Positions 36,110 through 47,386 of a stretch of 64,000 nt of DNA are shown here, in pieces. A program made the position numbers and the translations under genes. The first letter of the stretch is position 1. Each line of letters starts with the position of its first letter. The notes beneath the pieces are model-generated. The model worked only from the letters and a program-made list of their open reading frames with translations, had not been told where the DNA came from and did no database searches. The stretch covers positions 868,001 through 932,000 of the forward strand of contig JARWIR010000036.1 of NCBI GenBank assembly GCA_029959085.1, in the 5' to 3' direction. Source of the DNA: Nemophila menziesii (Eukaryota; Streptophyta; Magnoliopsida; Boraginales; Hydrophyllaceae).

Positions 36110-36385
36110 CCTAATTATAAGATTGAGATTGAATTAGTCTCATCTCCATTTTACGATTGAGATAAAATTTGTCTCATCATCAATTTTAGATCGAGATGTA
36201 ATTTGTCTCATCTCCATTCTAAGATTAAGAAGATACTTGTTTCATCTCCGATCTTAAGTTTGAATGAAATTTGTCATATTTTTTTTCTAAGATTGAGATG
36301 ACATTCGTCCCCTCTCTGATTTGTCCTATCTCCATTATAAAATTGAGATGAAATTGAACCTCTCAGAGGATTTGAGTATGGACTA
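36110..36385 (+). repeat. Minisatellite block M2, U7
   Basis: Full set of steps; the tail is shortened at 'aattgaacctctcagagg' (36353). Confidence 0.85.
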
Positions 36386-36837
36386 CTTTTTTGTACAATA
36401 CTTAGTTTTCTTGGAAAGTTCATATATATGTGTATATATATATATACATATACACACACAAACAAGAAAGAAAGTGTTATACAACTGACATCAAAGAAAT
36501 AAAGAATCACTTATCTTGGAAAACCACATAAGAGGCAAATGATTCTGTTTTGATCATATCCAAGTCAGGGATACCAATCACACAACTTCAGAAGAGTATT
36601 TCTAAGCTAAAATAAATAGTCGATACTTGATCAACCACGAGAAGTCCCACGTAGCAAAAAAATTCATGACCCCCAAGTCGAGGGTAATATGTATTTGCCG
36701 AGGATAGAGGAGTACCAATCTTTACCTATATTTTAGAAATGTTTTATCAATAATAATTTTTTGCAAATAATCACTTAATGAATAAAGAATTGTTATAATT
36801 AATTTAAAATTTGGACAAGATGTTATAAAATTTTGGT

Positions 36838-36963
36838 TGGGCCAGAAAAAAGTTTCGCTAGTATGGTTATTTTATTTACTTACAAACTGGCTAATCTTAA
36901 CTCCTTGGGCTAATATTTTACTTAACCCTATAAATTACTTAGTGTATTTGAATCAAACCCTAA
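36838..36963 (+). promoter_or_regulatory. Promoter-like module, copy U7
   Basis: TGGGCC at 36838, a decayed second site ('actggct'), TGGGCT near 36906 and AAACCCTAA at 36955-36963. The stretch between this module and the DUF724 exons is shortened by about 190 bp. Confidence 0.4.
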
Positions 36964-37289
36964 CCCAATTTCATTTAGATATATCATCACACTAATATCT
37001 CTTCCAGCATCAAAAGACTATTCACATGCGGCAACCACAAGCAATCCATATTTTTTTTCAATTCGTAATTTTTTGTTAATAATACATGTTTCTTAGCAAA
37101 AACTCAATTTTAATAAATATTACATATTTTTCATTTCATGTTTATTTTTGCAATTTGAAAACTATTTAGAATTAGAAATCAGATTAAAATAGGATATTAA
37201 ATAGTTTTATCAAGAAAAAATAGTGTCAAATAAGCTTTAATAGAGCTTATGATTGTAATTTTGATGTTTGTGATTCCTTTAGTTTCCAG

Positions 37290-37963
37290 TTAGGAGGTTG
37301 AGATATCATCCTGAAGAGAAAAAGAGAAAGGCCAATGAAGGTACCAATAAAGTGTCTAGAATATCTGATAATAGGTAAAAACATAAACTCCTGATATAGT
37401 AGATATTTTTGCGGTGGATTTATAGAGTAACTATCAATAGACTTTTGTTTGTAGAACCTATCACATTAGAGCTGATGAAATAATGGATAACGAACCACTT
37501 TAAATGTGCTTTAAAGAGAAAATGCACGAGGGTACTACTACAAGTAAGCATTAAAGCTATGGGTTGGTAAATACTTTTTCTCTGTTTTTTTTTTTGTTAA
37601 TAATACTTTTTATTATATTTCTCCCATCAAGTAAATAGGTGGGGGCATACATGGTTTGTGAAGAACATGGCACTGTGTGCTACCTTTGAAGAAATGGATG
37701 TGTATAAAAAGATGCCACAGAAACCTCATTTCACGCCTCTGCGTGATGGCTTAGCTATTGGGAGTATGGTGACTTTTGAAGTTCAAATTTCTATAACACT
37801 TGAATTAACCAAGGAAAAAAATATGTTCAAGGAAAACGAGAAACATACATCCAAGTATAACATAAGGGTTGACCGGTTAATAGTTGTTCGAGTGGTTCGA
37901 AATTTCTACAATTATCTCAACGCTTACCCGATTCAAATGCCTCTCCAATGTAATAAGAAATAA
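37290..37963 (+). pseudogene. DUF724-type gene remnant, copy U7 (longest exon c)
   Basis: Exon c has the longest open frame of the family, 37658-37963. It runs from KNMALCATFEEMDVYKKMPQ through GLAIGSMVTFEVQISITLEL to a C-terminal end, YNYLNAYPIQMPLQCNKK and stop. About ten residues before GLAIG are missing. Since the other copies align to this tail but leave frame just before it, this probably shows the ancestral end of the protein. Exon b carries the shared TAA near 37500 and the exon c acceptor is CAT instead of CAG. Confidence 0.65.
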
Positions 37964-38249
37964 TATATATTATTTCTCTCATTATATAGTTTTGTCAATA
38001 TATTTGGTCTATAATTCATGTAATAACTAGTAGGTACATAATATTTTTAGAGACAGTTCTCACTTAATCTATTAAAAAACATCAATTTCCCATTTAAATC
38101 AAATATTATTATAAATGTAAAAGTTACCAACATACCCTTCTAACTATTAAATAATAATTATATTTATTAATTTTCTACAATCAATTAATAGTAACTATAT
38201 TAATTAATTAAAAAAACAAAAGCAAATATAAAATATTTTTTTACCAACG

Positions 38250-38695
38250 AAGGTTTTGAGGGAATTTTTAAAAAAAATTCTTTTCCAAAAAGGGGCACCG
38301 GACAAATTTTTTTAATCCAGCAGATGTGGAAATTTATTTCTCGGTTTCTGTTTTTCGAAAGACGGGTCCTAGATGAGGGAATTTTTATATTAGCAATTTT
38401 TATTTCTTTTCTAAGGCGATATTTATTTTTTTGACTTGCTTCTCTTAAGGGGGCAGGTTTTTCATTTCAACATGGACAAATTTTATAATTTTTTTTTCAA
38501 GTACTGATGTAATTTTTTTAATTTTTTTATTTTTGATTTTTCGGGGTCCAGTTGGAAAAATATTTTTTATAATTTATTTCTTTTCAAGCGAGAAGTGGGA
38601 GACTTTTTTTTTTAGATTATTTGTTTCTTTTAAAGGATGAGAGGGGCTAGGGAAACTTTTATCATTATTTCTTTTTTAGTAGGGTTTGGGATAAA
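38250..38695 (+). repeat. T-rich tract with G clusters, U7
   Basis: The 'ttttaccttttcagcggggaaggga' word is deleted (38470). Confidence 0.6.
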
Positions 38696-38699
38696 AAAG

Positions 38700-39390
38700 A
38701 AATTTTTATCCTATCTACATTTTAAGATTGGGATGATATTTGTGTCATCTCTATTCAAAGATTGAGATGAGATTTTCATGTCAGCCCTGCTGAGATGGGA
38801 TTTGTCCCATTATAATTTTTTAGGATCCAATAATAGGAAGATAAGCATTTTTTGATAATTTAATAATAATTTAATACGATAGTTTTCATCCATAATTTTT
38901 TAAAAGATGATACATAAATTTGAGATTTAATCCACAATAAATAAGAAATAGATGTATCTTTGTAAATTGTGCATGTGATAAAATTTGTCCTACAAAGATA
39001 GAGATGGAATTTTTCAAGTCTATGCTAAGTTTGAAATAAGATTTGCCTCGTCTTTAATATTAAAAATGAGAAAGAATTTGTCCCGTCTTCTTTCTACGAT
39101 TGAGATGAGATCTGTCTCATCTTCAAGTTTAGATTCAGATGGAATTTATCTTATCTTCATTCTATGATTGCGATGAAATTTGTCACTTAACTAATTTAAA
39201 ACTATGATGGAATATGTTCCATTTTTATTCTTATACCAAGATGAGATTTGTCTCGTCTTCAATCTTAAGTCTGAGAAAAAATTGTCACATTTCCATTTTA
39301 AGATTTAGATTTGACCTATCCCCTCTCTTATTTGTCTCATTTCTATTATAAATAGCGATTAGATTTGTCCCTTCTCTGAAGACTAGAGTT
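38700..39390 (+). repeat. Minisatellite block M1, U7
   Basis: Full pair of runs with tail near 39370. Confidence 0.85.
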
Positions 39391-40512
39391 TAAAGTGCTT
39401 TTTTGTAAAATATATAGTTTAAATGAAATATTTTGGTGTATATATGGAAGGCAGCCAATAGATCAATGAAATAACTCACTCTCAGGTAGAAACTAGTGAA
39501 ACTTATTAAAATGAAATTGAAAGATTCCATGTTGTCGTGAAATAGAACAAAATTAAGGAAATACCCTTAACAGTTGAAGTCTTTGATTTACATGATTCAA
39601 AAGTATCTCGAAATAGTGCATATATTATGTGTACCACAGATTACTTTTATAACATCAGTTTGAAAGTAGCTTTCAAACTTTCTAACCTAGTAAACCAATC
39701 CCATTGCTGACTCATCATTTCTTTGCATATGAATTTATATTTAGTATATACTCTATGGAATTTGATGATATGTATATAGCTAACTTTTCAGTGTCAATCA
39801 TTGTTGATTCAGGCGAAAATGATATGTATAATTCAACAAAGAATAATTAATTTACAGTTATTAAAATTTAGATCTCACAAACATATCTTATTAAAATAGC
39901 TTTACATGATATAACACATTTGTAAAACTTTGGTTTTATGAATAGAAGATTAAATATTAAAAATATATTATTATGGATATATAACTAATTTTGGCATTTA
40001 AGGAAATAATAACCAAACAATATTGATCAAATACTAAAAATTGATGTAATATTCTTACATGTATAGAAGTAAACATATACATGTAATACTTTTATTAATA
40101 GTTATATATAAGAATAACGAAAGTTGTTGATCATGCTTACCTATTCCATATTCCAGTACTACAAAGTCATTTTGTACTTTTCTTAAAAAAAATCATATAG
40201 TTATATATACTAATAAAGTGATTAAAATAAAGAAAATTACGGAAACGTTAAACATTTATACTCAATTCATACATTTGCATACTATAAGCCTATTTTCTTC
40301 GTTTTCTTTAAAAAGATCTTGACCATTATTTAAATAATAGGATATACGTGCTATAGTATAAGCAAAACTAACGTTTTCACAAAAAAATTCATAGACTCTA
40401 AATCAATTATAGATAAAGATTATTAAAATAAACTATAAATCACTTAATTTCTACATAGAAGTTTTATTCATAAACTCTAGATAACTTTGAATGTAATAAA
40501 TATTCTATTACC

Positions 40513-40561
40513 TAAGTTGCGATATTATTAGCTCTTCACTTTGAGTTATCTTTATCCTCAT
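40513..40561 (-). pseudogene. 17-codon first exon, copy U8
   Basis: One base is missing just after ATG, shifting the frame, and the donor region reads GTAATA. Confidence 0.4.
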
Positions 40562-40819
40562 GGTCTTCTGAAAGCGGGTCGTGAAAAATAAGCCAAGTGA
40601 CCAAGGTTATTTGTTATAGTCATTTTTTTGGTTGGGTAACGATAATAAAATTAACAATGACAGATGCCTTTAATTGCTGAAATAATGTTATGAGTCTTTA
40701 TGGGTTGGGACAGTAAACGAAAAGGCTTAGCCGTTAAAAACAATCTTATTGATCATATAAACAATAGATGGAGTCATATTTGTGCCATCCCCATTATATT
40801 ACGGATATGTGATTTGTGT

Positions 40820-41095
40820 TATCTATAATTATAAGATTGAGATTGAATTAGTCTCATCTCCATTTTACGATTGAGATGGAATTTGTCTCGTCATCAAGTT
40901 TAGATCGAGATGTAATTTATCCCATCTCAACTCGAAGACTAAGAAGAGATTTGTTTCATCTCTGATCTTATGTTTGAATTAAATTTGTCATATTTTTATT
41001 CTAAGACTGAGATGACATTCGTCCCTTCTCTGATTTAACTCGTCTCTATTATAAAATTGAGATGAAATTTGTACCTTCTCCGAGGACTAGAGTAT
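40820..41095 (+). repeat. Minisatellite block M2, U8
   Basis: Full set of steps, followed at 41139 by a (TA)16(CA)4 tract. Confidence 0.85.
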
Positions 41096-41134
41096 GGACA
41101 ACTTTTTTGTACAATACTTAGTTTTATTTGAAAG

Positions 41135-41138
<4 letters not shown>

Positions 41139-41170
<32 letters not shown>
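41139..41170 (+). repeat. (TA)16 microsatellite, U8
   Basis: 32 bp of pure TA followed by CA repeats, at the M2/region C boundary. Confidence 0.95.
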
Positions 41171-41178
<8 letters not shown>

Positions 41179-41450
41179 ATAAAGAAAGTGTATAAAACTG
41201 AAATCATATAAATAAAAATCACTTATCTTGGAAAACCACATAAGAGGCAAATGATTCTGTTTTTATCATATCCAAGTAATGGATACCAATCACACAAATT
41301 CAGAAGAGTATTGATAAGCTAAAATAAATAGTCGATACTTGATCAACCACGAGAAGTCCCATGTAGAAAAAACAAAGACATGACCACCAAGTCGTGGGTT
41401 ATATGTATTTGCCGAGGATAGAGGAGTGCCAAACATAGCTGAGCACATAT

Positions 41451-41731
41451 TGGTGGGGTCTTGGGTGTGATAAAAGGATATAATAATTAGATTCAAATAA
41501 ACACCCTAAAGCTAGCACGGTTCTGCAAGTATACAGATCGTATGCAAGTTTTAGAAAATAAGTAAGATTCGTTCCGCAGAGACTACGAATGTTATGGGAA
41601 TCTTATGCAATAATCAAGTGCAGATAATTAAAGCTAGAACAAATAAAACGCAGAAAAAGTAAAGACAAATAGATATTTATTTGGTTTTTTAATTACACTA
41701 AATTAAACTAAGAATTTAAAGACAGAAAACC
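41451..41731 (-). mobile_element. Truncated 3' LTR of element A
   Basis: 281 bp matching 47387-47667. Its upstream 1.2 kb is deleted and replaced by internal sequence. By eye about 13 of 281 positions differ from the 5' LTR, so the insertion is not recent. Confidence 0.8.
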
Positions 41732-42726
41732 TTTGCCGGTCCCAATTAAAACCTTTTATGATGATATGCAATTTCTACTTTGCCGGTCCGAATATATATT
41801 TTCTTATGCAAATCAATTTATCTTTTGTATAGCTATGACTCTCTTTTTGATGGATGAGATATCACGCTATTTTTCATGTATATATTCTTTTTATGCCCTT
41901 GTTGGCAAATTTAGTTCGTAGTTTCTTTTCCATTCACTTTTACCCCGACAAAGGGTTACAATAATAACTTTTTCATCATCAATAAAATCACAAATATAAT
42001 TCCCAAACCCATTATTCCATAATGATGAAACCCACCACCCCAAACTCAAGCTCTAAAAACGACTTGTCTCAGGTTTTGCGATTCGAGTGCGGGTCATATA
42101 GATAAGTCCTACAAACTAAGGGTTTGAATTATAATGTGGTTCAATAAGAAGGCTTTAGAAAGGCTCAGAGGGGCTAAGAGGGATAAATAATAACAATAAT
42201 CAAACAAAAGGGTGAGAAGGTATAAAAGGCTTCAAGTGTTTTTACATGAAAGAACAACCTTATTCATTTTTCTAACTACCGGATTTCATTACATTTTCAT
42301 TATTAGTTCATAGTCAAGTGGGTTTTCAACTAATTTCAAACCTCACGTTCTACACACCAAATAACTCTCCCTAAGTTTCAACGTAAATTCTTAGCATTGC
42401 TTATTAACTTTCCTATCCTTTATTTCCTGTTTTCATACATGCATCCTAAACAAATTTGTTGCATCTTTCAAAAACATACTACTTACTGTCATTGACCTAA
42501 TAAAATCATGCTCAAATAGGTACATTCAAAATATTCTATGCCTTAATTCAACCTAAAAAATTTAAATTTTATGCAAAAACGAAAAAAAGATAAGGACAAC
42601 GAATCCCCACCCCCAACTCAAAAGTGAGCCGTGTCCCCACGACTAGAAAAAGACTCGAGAACAATAAAATTTAAAATTAAAACTAACTAAACTACCTAAT
42701 GCATACAAGCTATTTAAGAAAGAGAA
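41732..42726 (-). other. 3' untranslated region of element A
   Basis: No coding sequence seen. A purine-rich run (minus-strand GAGTTGGGGGTGGGGATT, about 42602-42620) is conserved in element B at about 63734-63752. 'Tttgccggtcc' occurs twice (41732 and 41779) next to the break in the 3' LTR. Confidence 0.5.
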
Positions 42727-43172
42727 TTAGAATGGCTTACCTGGCTGGCCATAGAGATCCATTATGTCCTCCTCCTCTTCTGAAGCAGAGGGATCAGAAT
42801 AATTATCAATATCCCTTTCCAAGGTTATATCTTCCAGTTGTGATTGCATCTGTATAATTTCCACCCAAAGTTCTCTGTTTTCTTCTTGTAATCTTTTTAA
42901 CTTCATGTTGTAATTTAAGAGCCCATGGGGGAAGATCATGATAAATTTTTAGAGGAAGAAGTAGAAGAACCTTGGTCATGAATCTTTATCTTTTTCAAAG
43001 GCCTAGCTGATACAGACATTCTTGCAGTTAACTTCTTTGGTAGTGGTTGTGCTGGTGCCTTTTCTTTTGATTCTTTAGTAGCCTCATCAATGGTGATAGG
43101 CTTTTCAATGGTGGCTCCAGGCAATTTCTTATTCTTCCCAAGGATGGTGCACTTTCTCTTGTAAAATAGCAC
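42727..43172 (-). pseudogene. Two short post-integrase ORFs, element A
   Basis: Frame 43172-42936 is Lys-rich (EKPITIDEATKESKEKAPAQ, PKKLTARMSVSARPLKKIKI). Frame 42939-42727 begins in its stop (ATGA overlap) and has a heptad-like coiled coil (LKRLQEENRELWVEIIQMQ) and an acidic end (SEEEEDIMDLYGQPGKPF). Athila elements carry an extra post-integrase ORF region. I cannot match these to a known product, and they may be one reading frame split by a frameshift. Confidence 0.4.
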
Positions 43173-43544
43173 CAGATCTATTAGTCAAGTTTGATTAACC
43201 CACAACTCAAGTTAAACCAAGGATGAAGTAAAAGTTTAAGAGAAATTGGTTTAGCTTGAGGTTGTTGCTTGGAATTGATGAAGGAGAAAGGTTTCTTGAT
43301 GAATCTTGGAAGAATTATTGAAATCTTGATGAATTGGATGGTCTTCAATGGTGTAGTGTGATGAATATGATGAAGAATTTGTGTTTATGGAGGATGGAGG
43401 AGAGAATTATTGATGTTGTTGCGCTAATTGTGAAGGTTTGTACAAGCTTCAAGGTCTATATATAGTGTTTGGGTCTGAAAATTTCGTGTGGGAGGAGTTA
43501 GGGTTAAGTTTGATAAGGTAAGAAGTTGAATAGGAATAAAACTC

Positions 43545-43805
43545 CTTCAAACCGCCATACCGCGGTATACCGGACCCATCAGCTATCCATTTTTTTCTTC
43601 TCGTCAAAAAACCCGAGCCATCCTACCCGTGTCATGGGTTTTTGCTGCTGCGGTATACCGGGCATATCCTCCGGTATACCGTACCTGTCATGTTCAAAAA
43701 AAATTTCTCTAGGCAATAAACCCGAGTCAGCATACCCGTGTCATGGGCTTTTCCAGGCGCGGTATACCGGGCGTGAGGCGCGGTATACCGGACCTGCCTG
43801 CGAAT
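43545..43805 (-). repeat. GC-rich palindrome cluster, element A
   Basis: Five exact copies of the 10-bp palindrome CGGTATACCG (43563, 43651, 43672, 43760, 43781), interspersed with repeats of 'acccgtgtcatggg' (about 43625, 43733). The cluster sits between the integrase end and the downstream short ORFs, and is strikingly GC-rich in an AT-rich element. Confidence 0.8.
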
Positions 43806-44019
43806 TTTTCCAAAATTTTTCCTTTGACCCCAAACTCATTTCCTGCACAATAACACACTACCTTTCTCTCCTATTAGCTTGTAAACACAATTAAAAATAT
43901 AGACTAACTTAATATTATACACTACAAAGCAATAAACTAATCTAAAAAGCAATTAAAACAAGGGGTGTCTCCCAAGAGCACTTTCGTTTAACGTCTTTGA
44001 GTTAGACGTGTACCTCAGG

Positions 44020-44952
44020 CTAAGCGCTTTCTACGAGATGGAATGTCTCCTCTCGCCCGAAGTCCTCACTATCATGGTATCTTTTCAAACGCTGGCCATT
44101 CACCATGAATGTCCTTTGCTCGGTTGGATGTTCAATTTCAATCACTCCGTGAGGTGTGACTTTCGTAACAATGTAAGGTCCTCGCCAACGGGATTTAAGC
44201 TTTCCTGGGTAGTTTGAAAATCAAGAGTTGTATAATAAAAACTTTTGTCCTCTCTCGAAATGCTTTGGACGGAGTCTCCTATCATGCCATCTCTTTGTTT
44301 TCTCCTTGTAAAGACGTGAATTTTCATAGGCAAGATAACGAAACTCCTCCAACTCGTTCAACTGCATCATCCTTTGTTTCCTGGCCAGTTCTGGGTCTAG
44401 ATTCTGAGTTTTAATGGCCCAGAAGGCTCGAGCTTCAAGTTCAATAGGTAGATGACACGCTTTACCGTAGACCATGCGATATGGAAATGCCCCAACTGGT
44501 GTTTTAAATGCTGTTCTGTAAGCCCATAGAGCATCATCTAGCTTTAAAGACCAATATTTCCTCATTTTATTCACGGTCTTCTCAAGAATAGATTTGATTT
44601 CCCGGTTGGAAACTTCAGCTTGACCGTTAGTTTGTGGGTGATAAGCGGTTGAAATACGGTGTCTCACTCCAAACTTACGAAGATTGGTTCTCTGTGGAGC
44701 GTTAATAAAATTGGTACCTTTATCACTGATGAGAACACGTGGCGTACCATGTCTTGAAAAGATGTTTGTTTTTAAGAATTTAATCAATGTTTGAGCATCG
44801 TTCTTTGGTGTTGCCACTGCTTCTACCCATTTTGATACATAATCTACCGCAAGCAAAATATAAAGATTCCCATGGGAAGTGATGAAAGGTCCCATGAAAT
44901 CTATTCCCCATACATCAAAGATTTCAACTTCTAGGATATTGTTAAGCGGCAT
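44020..44952 (-). pseudogene. Integrase core and C-terminus, element A
   Basis: The catalytic D,D,E residues are visible in [19 protein letters not shown] and [17 protein letters not shown]. The frame is open 44952-44221 and meets a TGA after FLLYNS. The C-terminal part (YPGKLKSRWRGPYIVTKV, HPTEQRTFMVNGQRLKRY) follows in frame to a normal stop at 44020-44022. Separated from the upstream part by a stop and a frame change at about 44953-44965. Confidence 0.85.
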
Positions 44953-44963
44953 CGCGTTCCTTT

Positions 44964-45926
44964 TTATATATTACCAGTGAACTGGCATCTTTGACATGAC
45001 TGGACAAAATGATGACAATCTTTATGTAGGGTAGGCCAATAGAATCCGGATTGAAGAATTTTAGCTGCAGTTTTATCGCCTTTAAAGTGACCTCCATAAG
45101 GTGAACTATGACAACTTGCTATGATCTTGTCAACTTCGCCTTCATGAACACATCGCCTAACAACTTGATCACTACAAATTTTCCAGAGGTACGGTTCATC
45201 CCAATAGTACTGTTTAGCCTGGTGAGATAATCTTTGTCTTTGTTGTGGGTGGATATCCTTGGGAAATACTCCACTCACGATGAGGTTGACTAGATCTACA
45301 TACCATGGCACAAACACATTTTTAATAGCAAAAAGTTGTTCATCAGGGAATACCTCTTTAACCAACAATGGTTCTTTGTTCGCATCAGATCCTTCAAGCC
45401 TTGATAAATGATCAGCAACTTGATTTTCGCATCCCTTTCGATCTCGAATGTCTATGTCGAACTCTTGAAGCAACAATACCCATCTAATAAGATGCGGCTT
45501 AGCATCCTTTTTCTCCATAAGGTGCCTGATAGCCGAATGGTCCGTGTATACAACAGTTTTCTTCCCAATCAGATAGGAACGAAATTTATCAAAAGCATAT
45601 ACTACGGCCAACATCTCTTTCTCTATCACTGTATAATTCATCTGGGCAGCGTTGAAAGTCTTACTTGCATAATAAATCGTGTGGAAGATCCTGTCTTTCC
45701 TCTGTCCCAACACAACACCCATAGCGTGATCACTAGCATCGCACATAAGTTCAAACGGAGCTTTCCAATCAGGAGGTATAACAATAGGTGTGGAGATCAG
45801 TTTCTCCTTAATCGTCAAAAACGCTTGAAGATATTCGTCGGTAAAGTTAAAAGGAGTATCCTTTTCAAGTAAAGAACAAAGCGGTTTGGCGATCTTGGAG
45901 AAATCTTTAATAAATCTTTGATAAAA
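44964..45926 (-). pseudogene. RNase H and integrase zinc-binding region, element A
   Basis: After the RT thumb ([16 protein letters not shown]) comes RNase [20 protein letters not shown] with the catalytic Asp, [19 protein letters not shown] with the Glu, [11 protein letters not shown] with the second Asp, and [12 protein letters not shown]. The integrase N-terminal region follows ([39 protein letters not shown]). It stops after FTGNI. Confidence 0.85.
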
Positions 45927-46539
45927 TCATGCGTGACCCAAGAAACTTCTCACTCCTTTTACAGAAACTGGAGGTGGTAATGTTTTGATTACTTCAATTT
46001 TAGCACGATCAACCTCCATCCCTGCCTTCGAAACTTTATGTCTCAACACAATTCCTTCTTGGACCATGAAGTGGCATTTTTCCCAATTAAGCACAAGATC
46101 TTTTTCTCTACATCTCACAAGGACTTTCTCAAGATTATTCAAACAATCATCAAAATTATCTCCAAACACCAAAAAAATCATCCATAAAAACCTCCAAGTA
46201 TTTATCAATCATGTCCCATAATATAGCCATCATGCACCTCTGGAACGTGGCAGATGCATTACATAAACCAAACGGCATTCTTCTATAAGCAAAAGTACCA
46301 AACAGACAAGTAAAAGTTGTTTTGTGTTGATCTAGAGGGTCCACACAAATCTGATTATAGCCCGAATATCCGTCAAGGAAACAATAATAGCTTTCTTGAG
46401 GATAAGTATAACCATTAGAATAATAGTTATCTTGAGGATATGTAACGGAAGCTATTGCTGGATTTTTCTTACATCCCTCCCACACATGATTTCTTGATGC
46501 ACAACCAAGACACGAGGGAATTGCACGTACTACATTCAC
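45927..46539 (-). pseudogene. Zinc knuckle fused to reverse transcriptase palm, element A
   Basis: The first frame has a CCHC knuckle (C-x2-C-x4-H-x4-C: CLGCASRNHVWEGC), then PQESYYC directly followed by the RT stretch FLDGYSGYNQI, YRRMPFGLCNASATFQRCM and the catalytic FMDD. The gag C-terminus, protease and first half of RT are therefore deleted. A one-base shift after FMDD moves the rest (DDCLNNLEKVLVRCREKDL, NWEKCHFM, VRSFLGHA) to another frame. An in-frame TGA follows GHA. Confidence 0.75.
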
Positions 46540-46569
46540 CTGTGAAATTGTTCGAGCTTGTTCTTGTAG

Positions 46570-47263
46570 TTATTCGAGTTGTTGGGCCAATTCTTTAAGC
46601 TTCAGAGATTCTGAAGTGTCTTCTTTTTCTGGTTTCTTGGGCCAACTTCTCTCGTTCTCAAGAATTCTCTCCATCCCCAACTCAGCTTTTTCAGGATCTA
46701 GTAACACAAAACCTGCGTTTCCAAACGAATCTTCTTTTTCCCTTGACTTGTCATTAGGTCCTCCATAAAACAAGGTTAAATAATATTCCGGCGATGATTT
46801 ATGATATGGACATCTCGCCTTATTTTCTTTAAATTGTAACCATGCTTCACCCAATCTCTCTTCGTCTTCTTGTATAAACTGCTCAAGCTCCAACATATCT
46901 TTTAAACGTCTATTAACCGGATAGAAGCGGTCTAGAAGCTTGTCGCAATTTGAAATAACATGAGGGTATTGGGTATCATACCAATTGCTTGCACCTCCGG
47001 TCAAGAAGAACTGGAACATCACGTAATACATATGTTCCCTAGTAACTCCTCTTACGATATAAGCATCACAAATTTGCATATTTTTTCTGAATATACCAGA
47101 TCGGATCTTGATGTGCAGCACCGCTGAATAGTCCATGAGTTGCAAACTGTGTTAACATCCCTGGATCAGGCTTAAATTTAGTGGCTTGGATTTCTGGAGC
47201 GCGAATTCCTCGTGGTTGCACTCTGAATTCGATAGGTAGCTCAAGTCTCCTTGGGTTCTCCAT
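46570..47263 (-). pseudogene. gag of element A, frameshifted
   Basis: Starts MENPRRLELPIEFRVQPRG. The first frame (47263-47066) ends near YIQKKYANL and the same protein continues in another frame (to 46570) with CDAYIVRGVTREHMYYVMF, FFLTGGASNWYDT and FVLLDPEKAELGMERILENE. The middle has the usual retrotransposon Gag capsid pattern (hydrophobic FFLTGGASNWY, DRFYPVNR). It ends at a stop just before the zinc-knuckle piece. Confidence 0.7.
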
Positions 47264-47362
47264 CTGTAACTATCTATAAAACAAAAACTAAAAGACAAAA
47301 GCGTAAAATAGAACTAACTGAAATAAAAGTACAAGATATATGCACAAGGACTAACGATGTAG

Positions 47363-47380
47363 TCCCCGGCAGCGGCGCCA
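47363..47380 (-). other. Primer-binding site of element A
   Basis: TGGCGCCGCTGCCGGGGA on the minus strand, six bases inside the LTR end, the tRNA-Asp type primer site typical of Athila/Tat elements. Confidence 0.8.
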
Positions 47381-47386
47381 AAAACT

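Larger units (their letters stand above)
35795..40512 (+). repeat. Array unit U7 (4.72 kb, region C mostly deleted)
   Basis: A deletion near 36719 joins the start of region C ('gaggagtaccaa') to 'cctatattttag', removing the Cys-rich coding-like segment. A second deletion near 37049 removes about 190 bp between the promoter-like module (36838-36963) and the DUF724 exons (37290-37963). T-rich tract 38250-38695, M1 38700-39390. The AT-rich 39400-40505 holds nothing I recognise. Confidence 0.9.

Noticed and set aside
44221..45818. Integrase/RNase H frames as a functional pol gene
   Set aside because: Several stops and frame changes separate the domains, and the first half of RT is missing.
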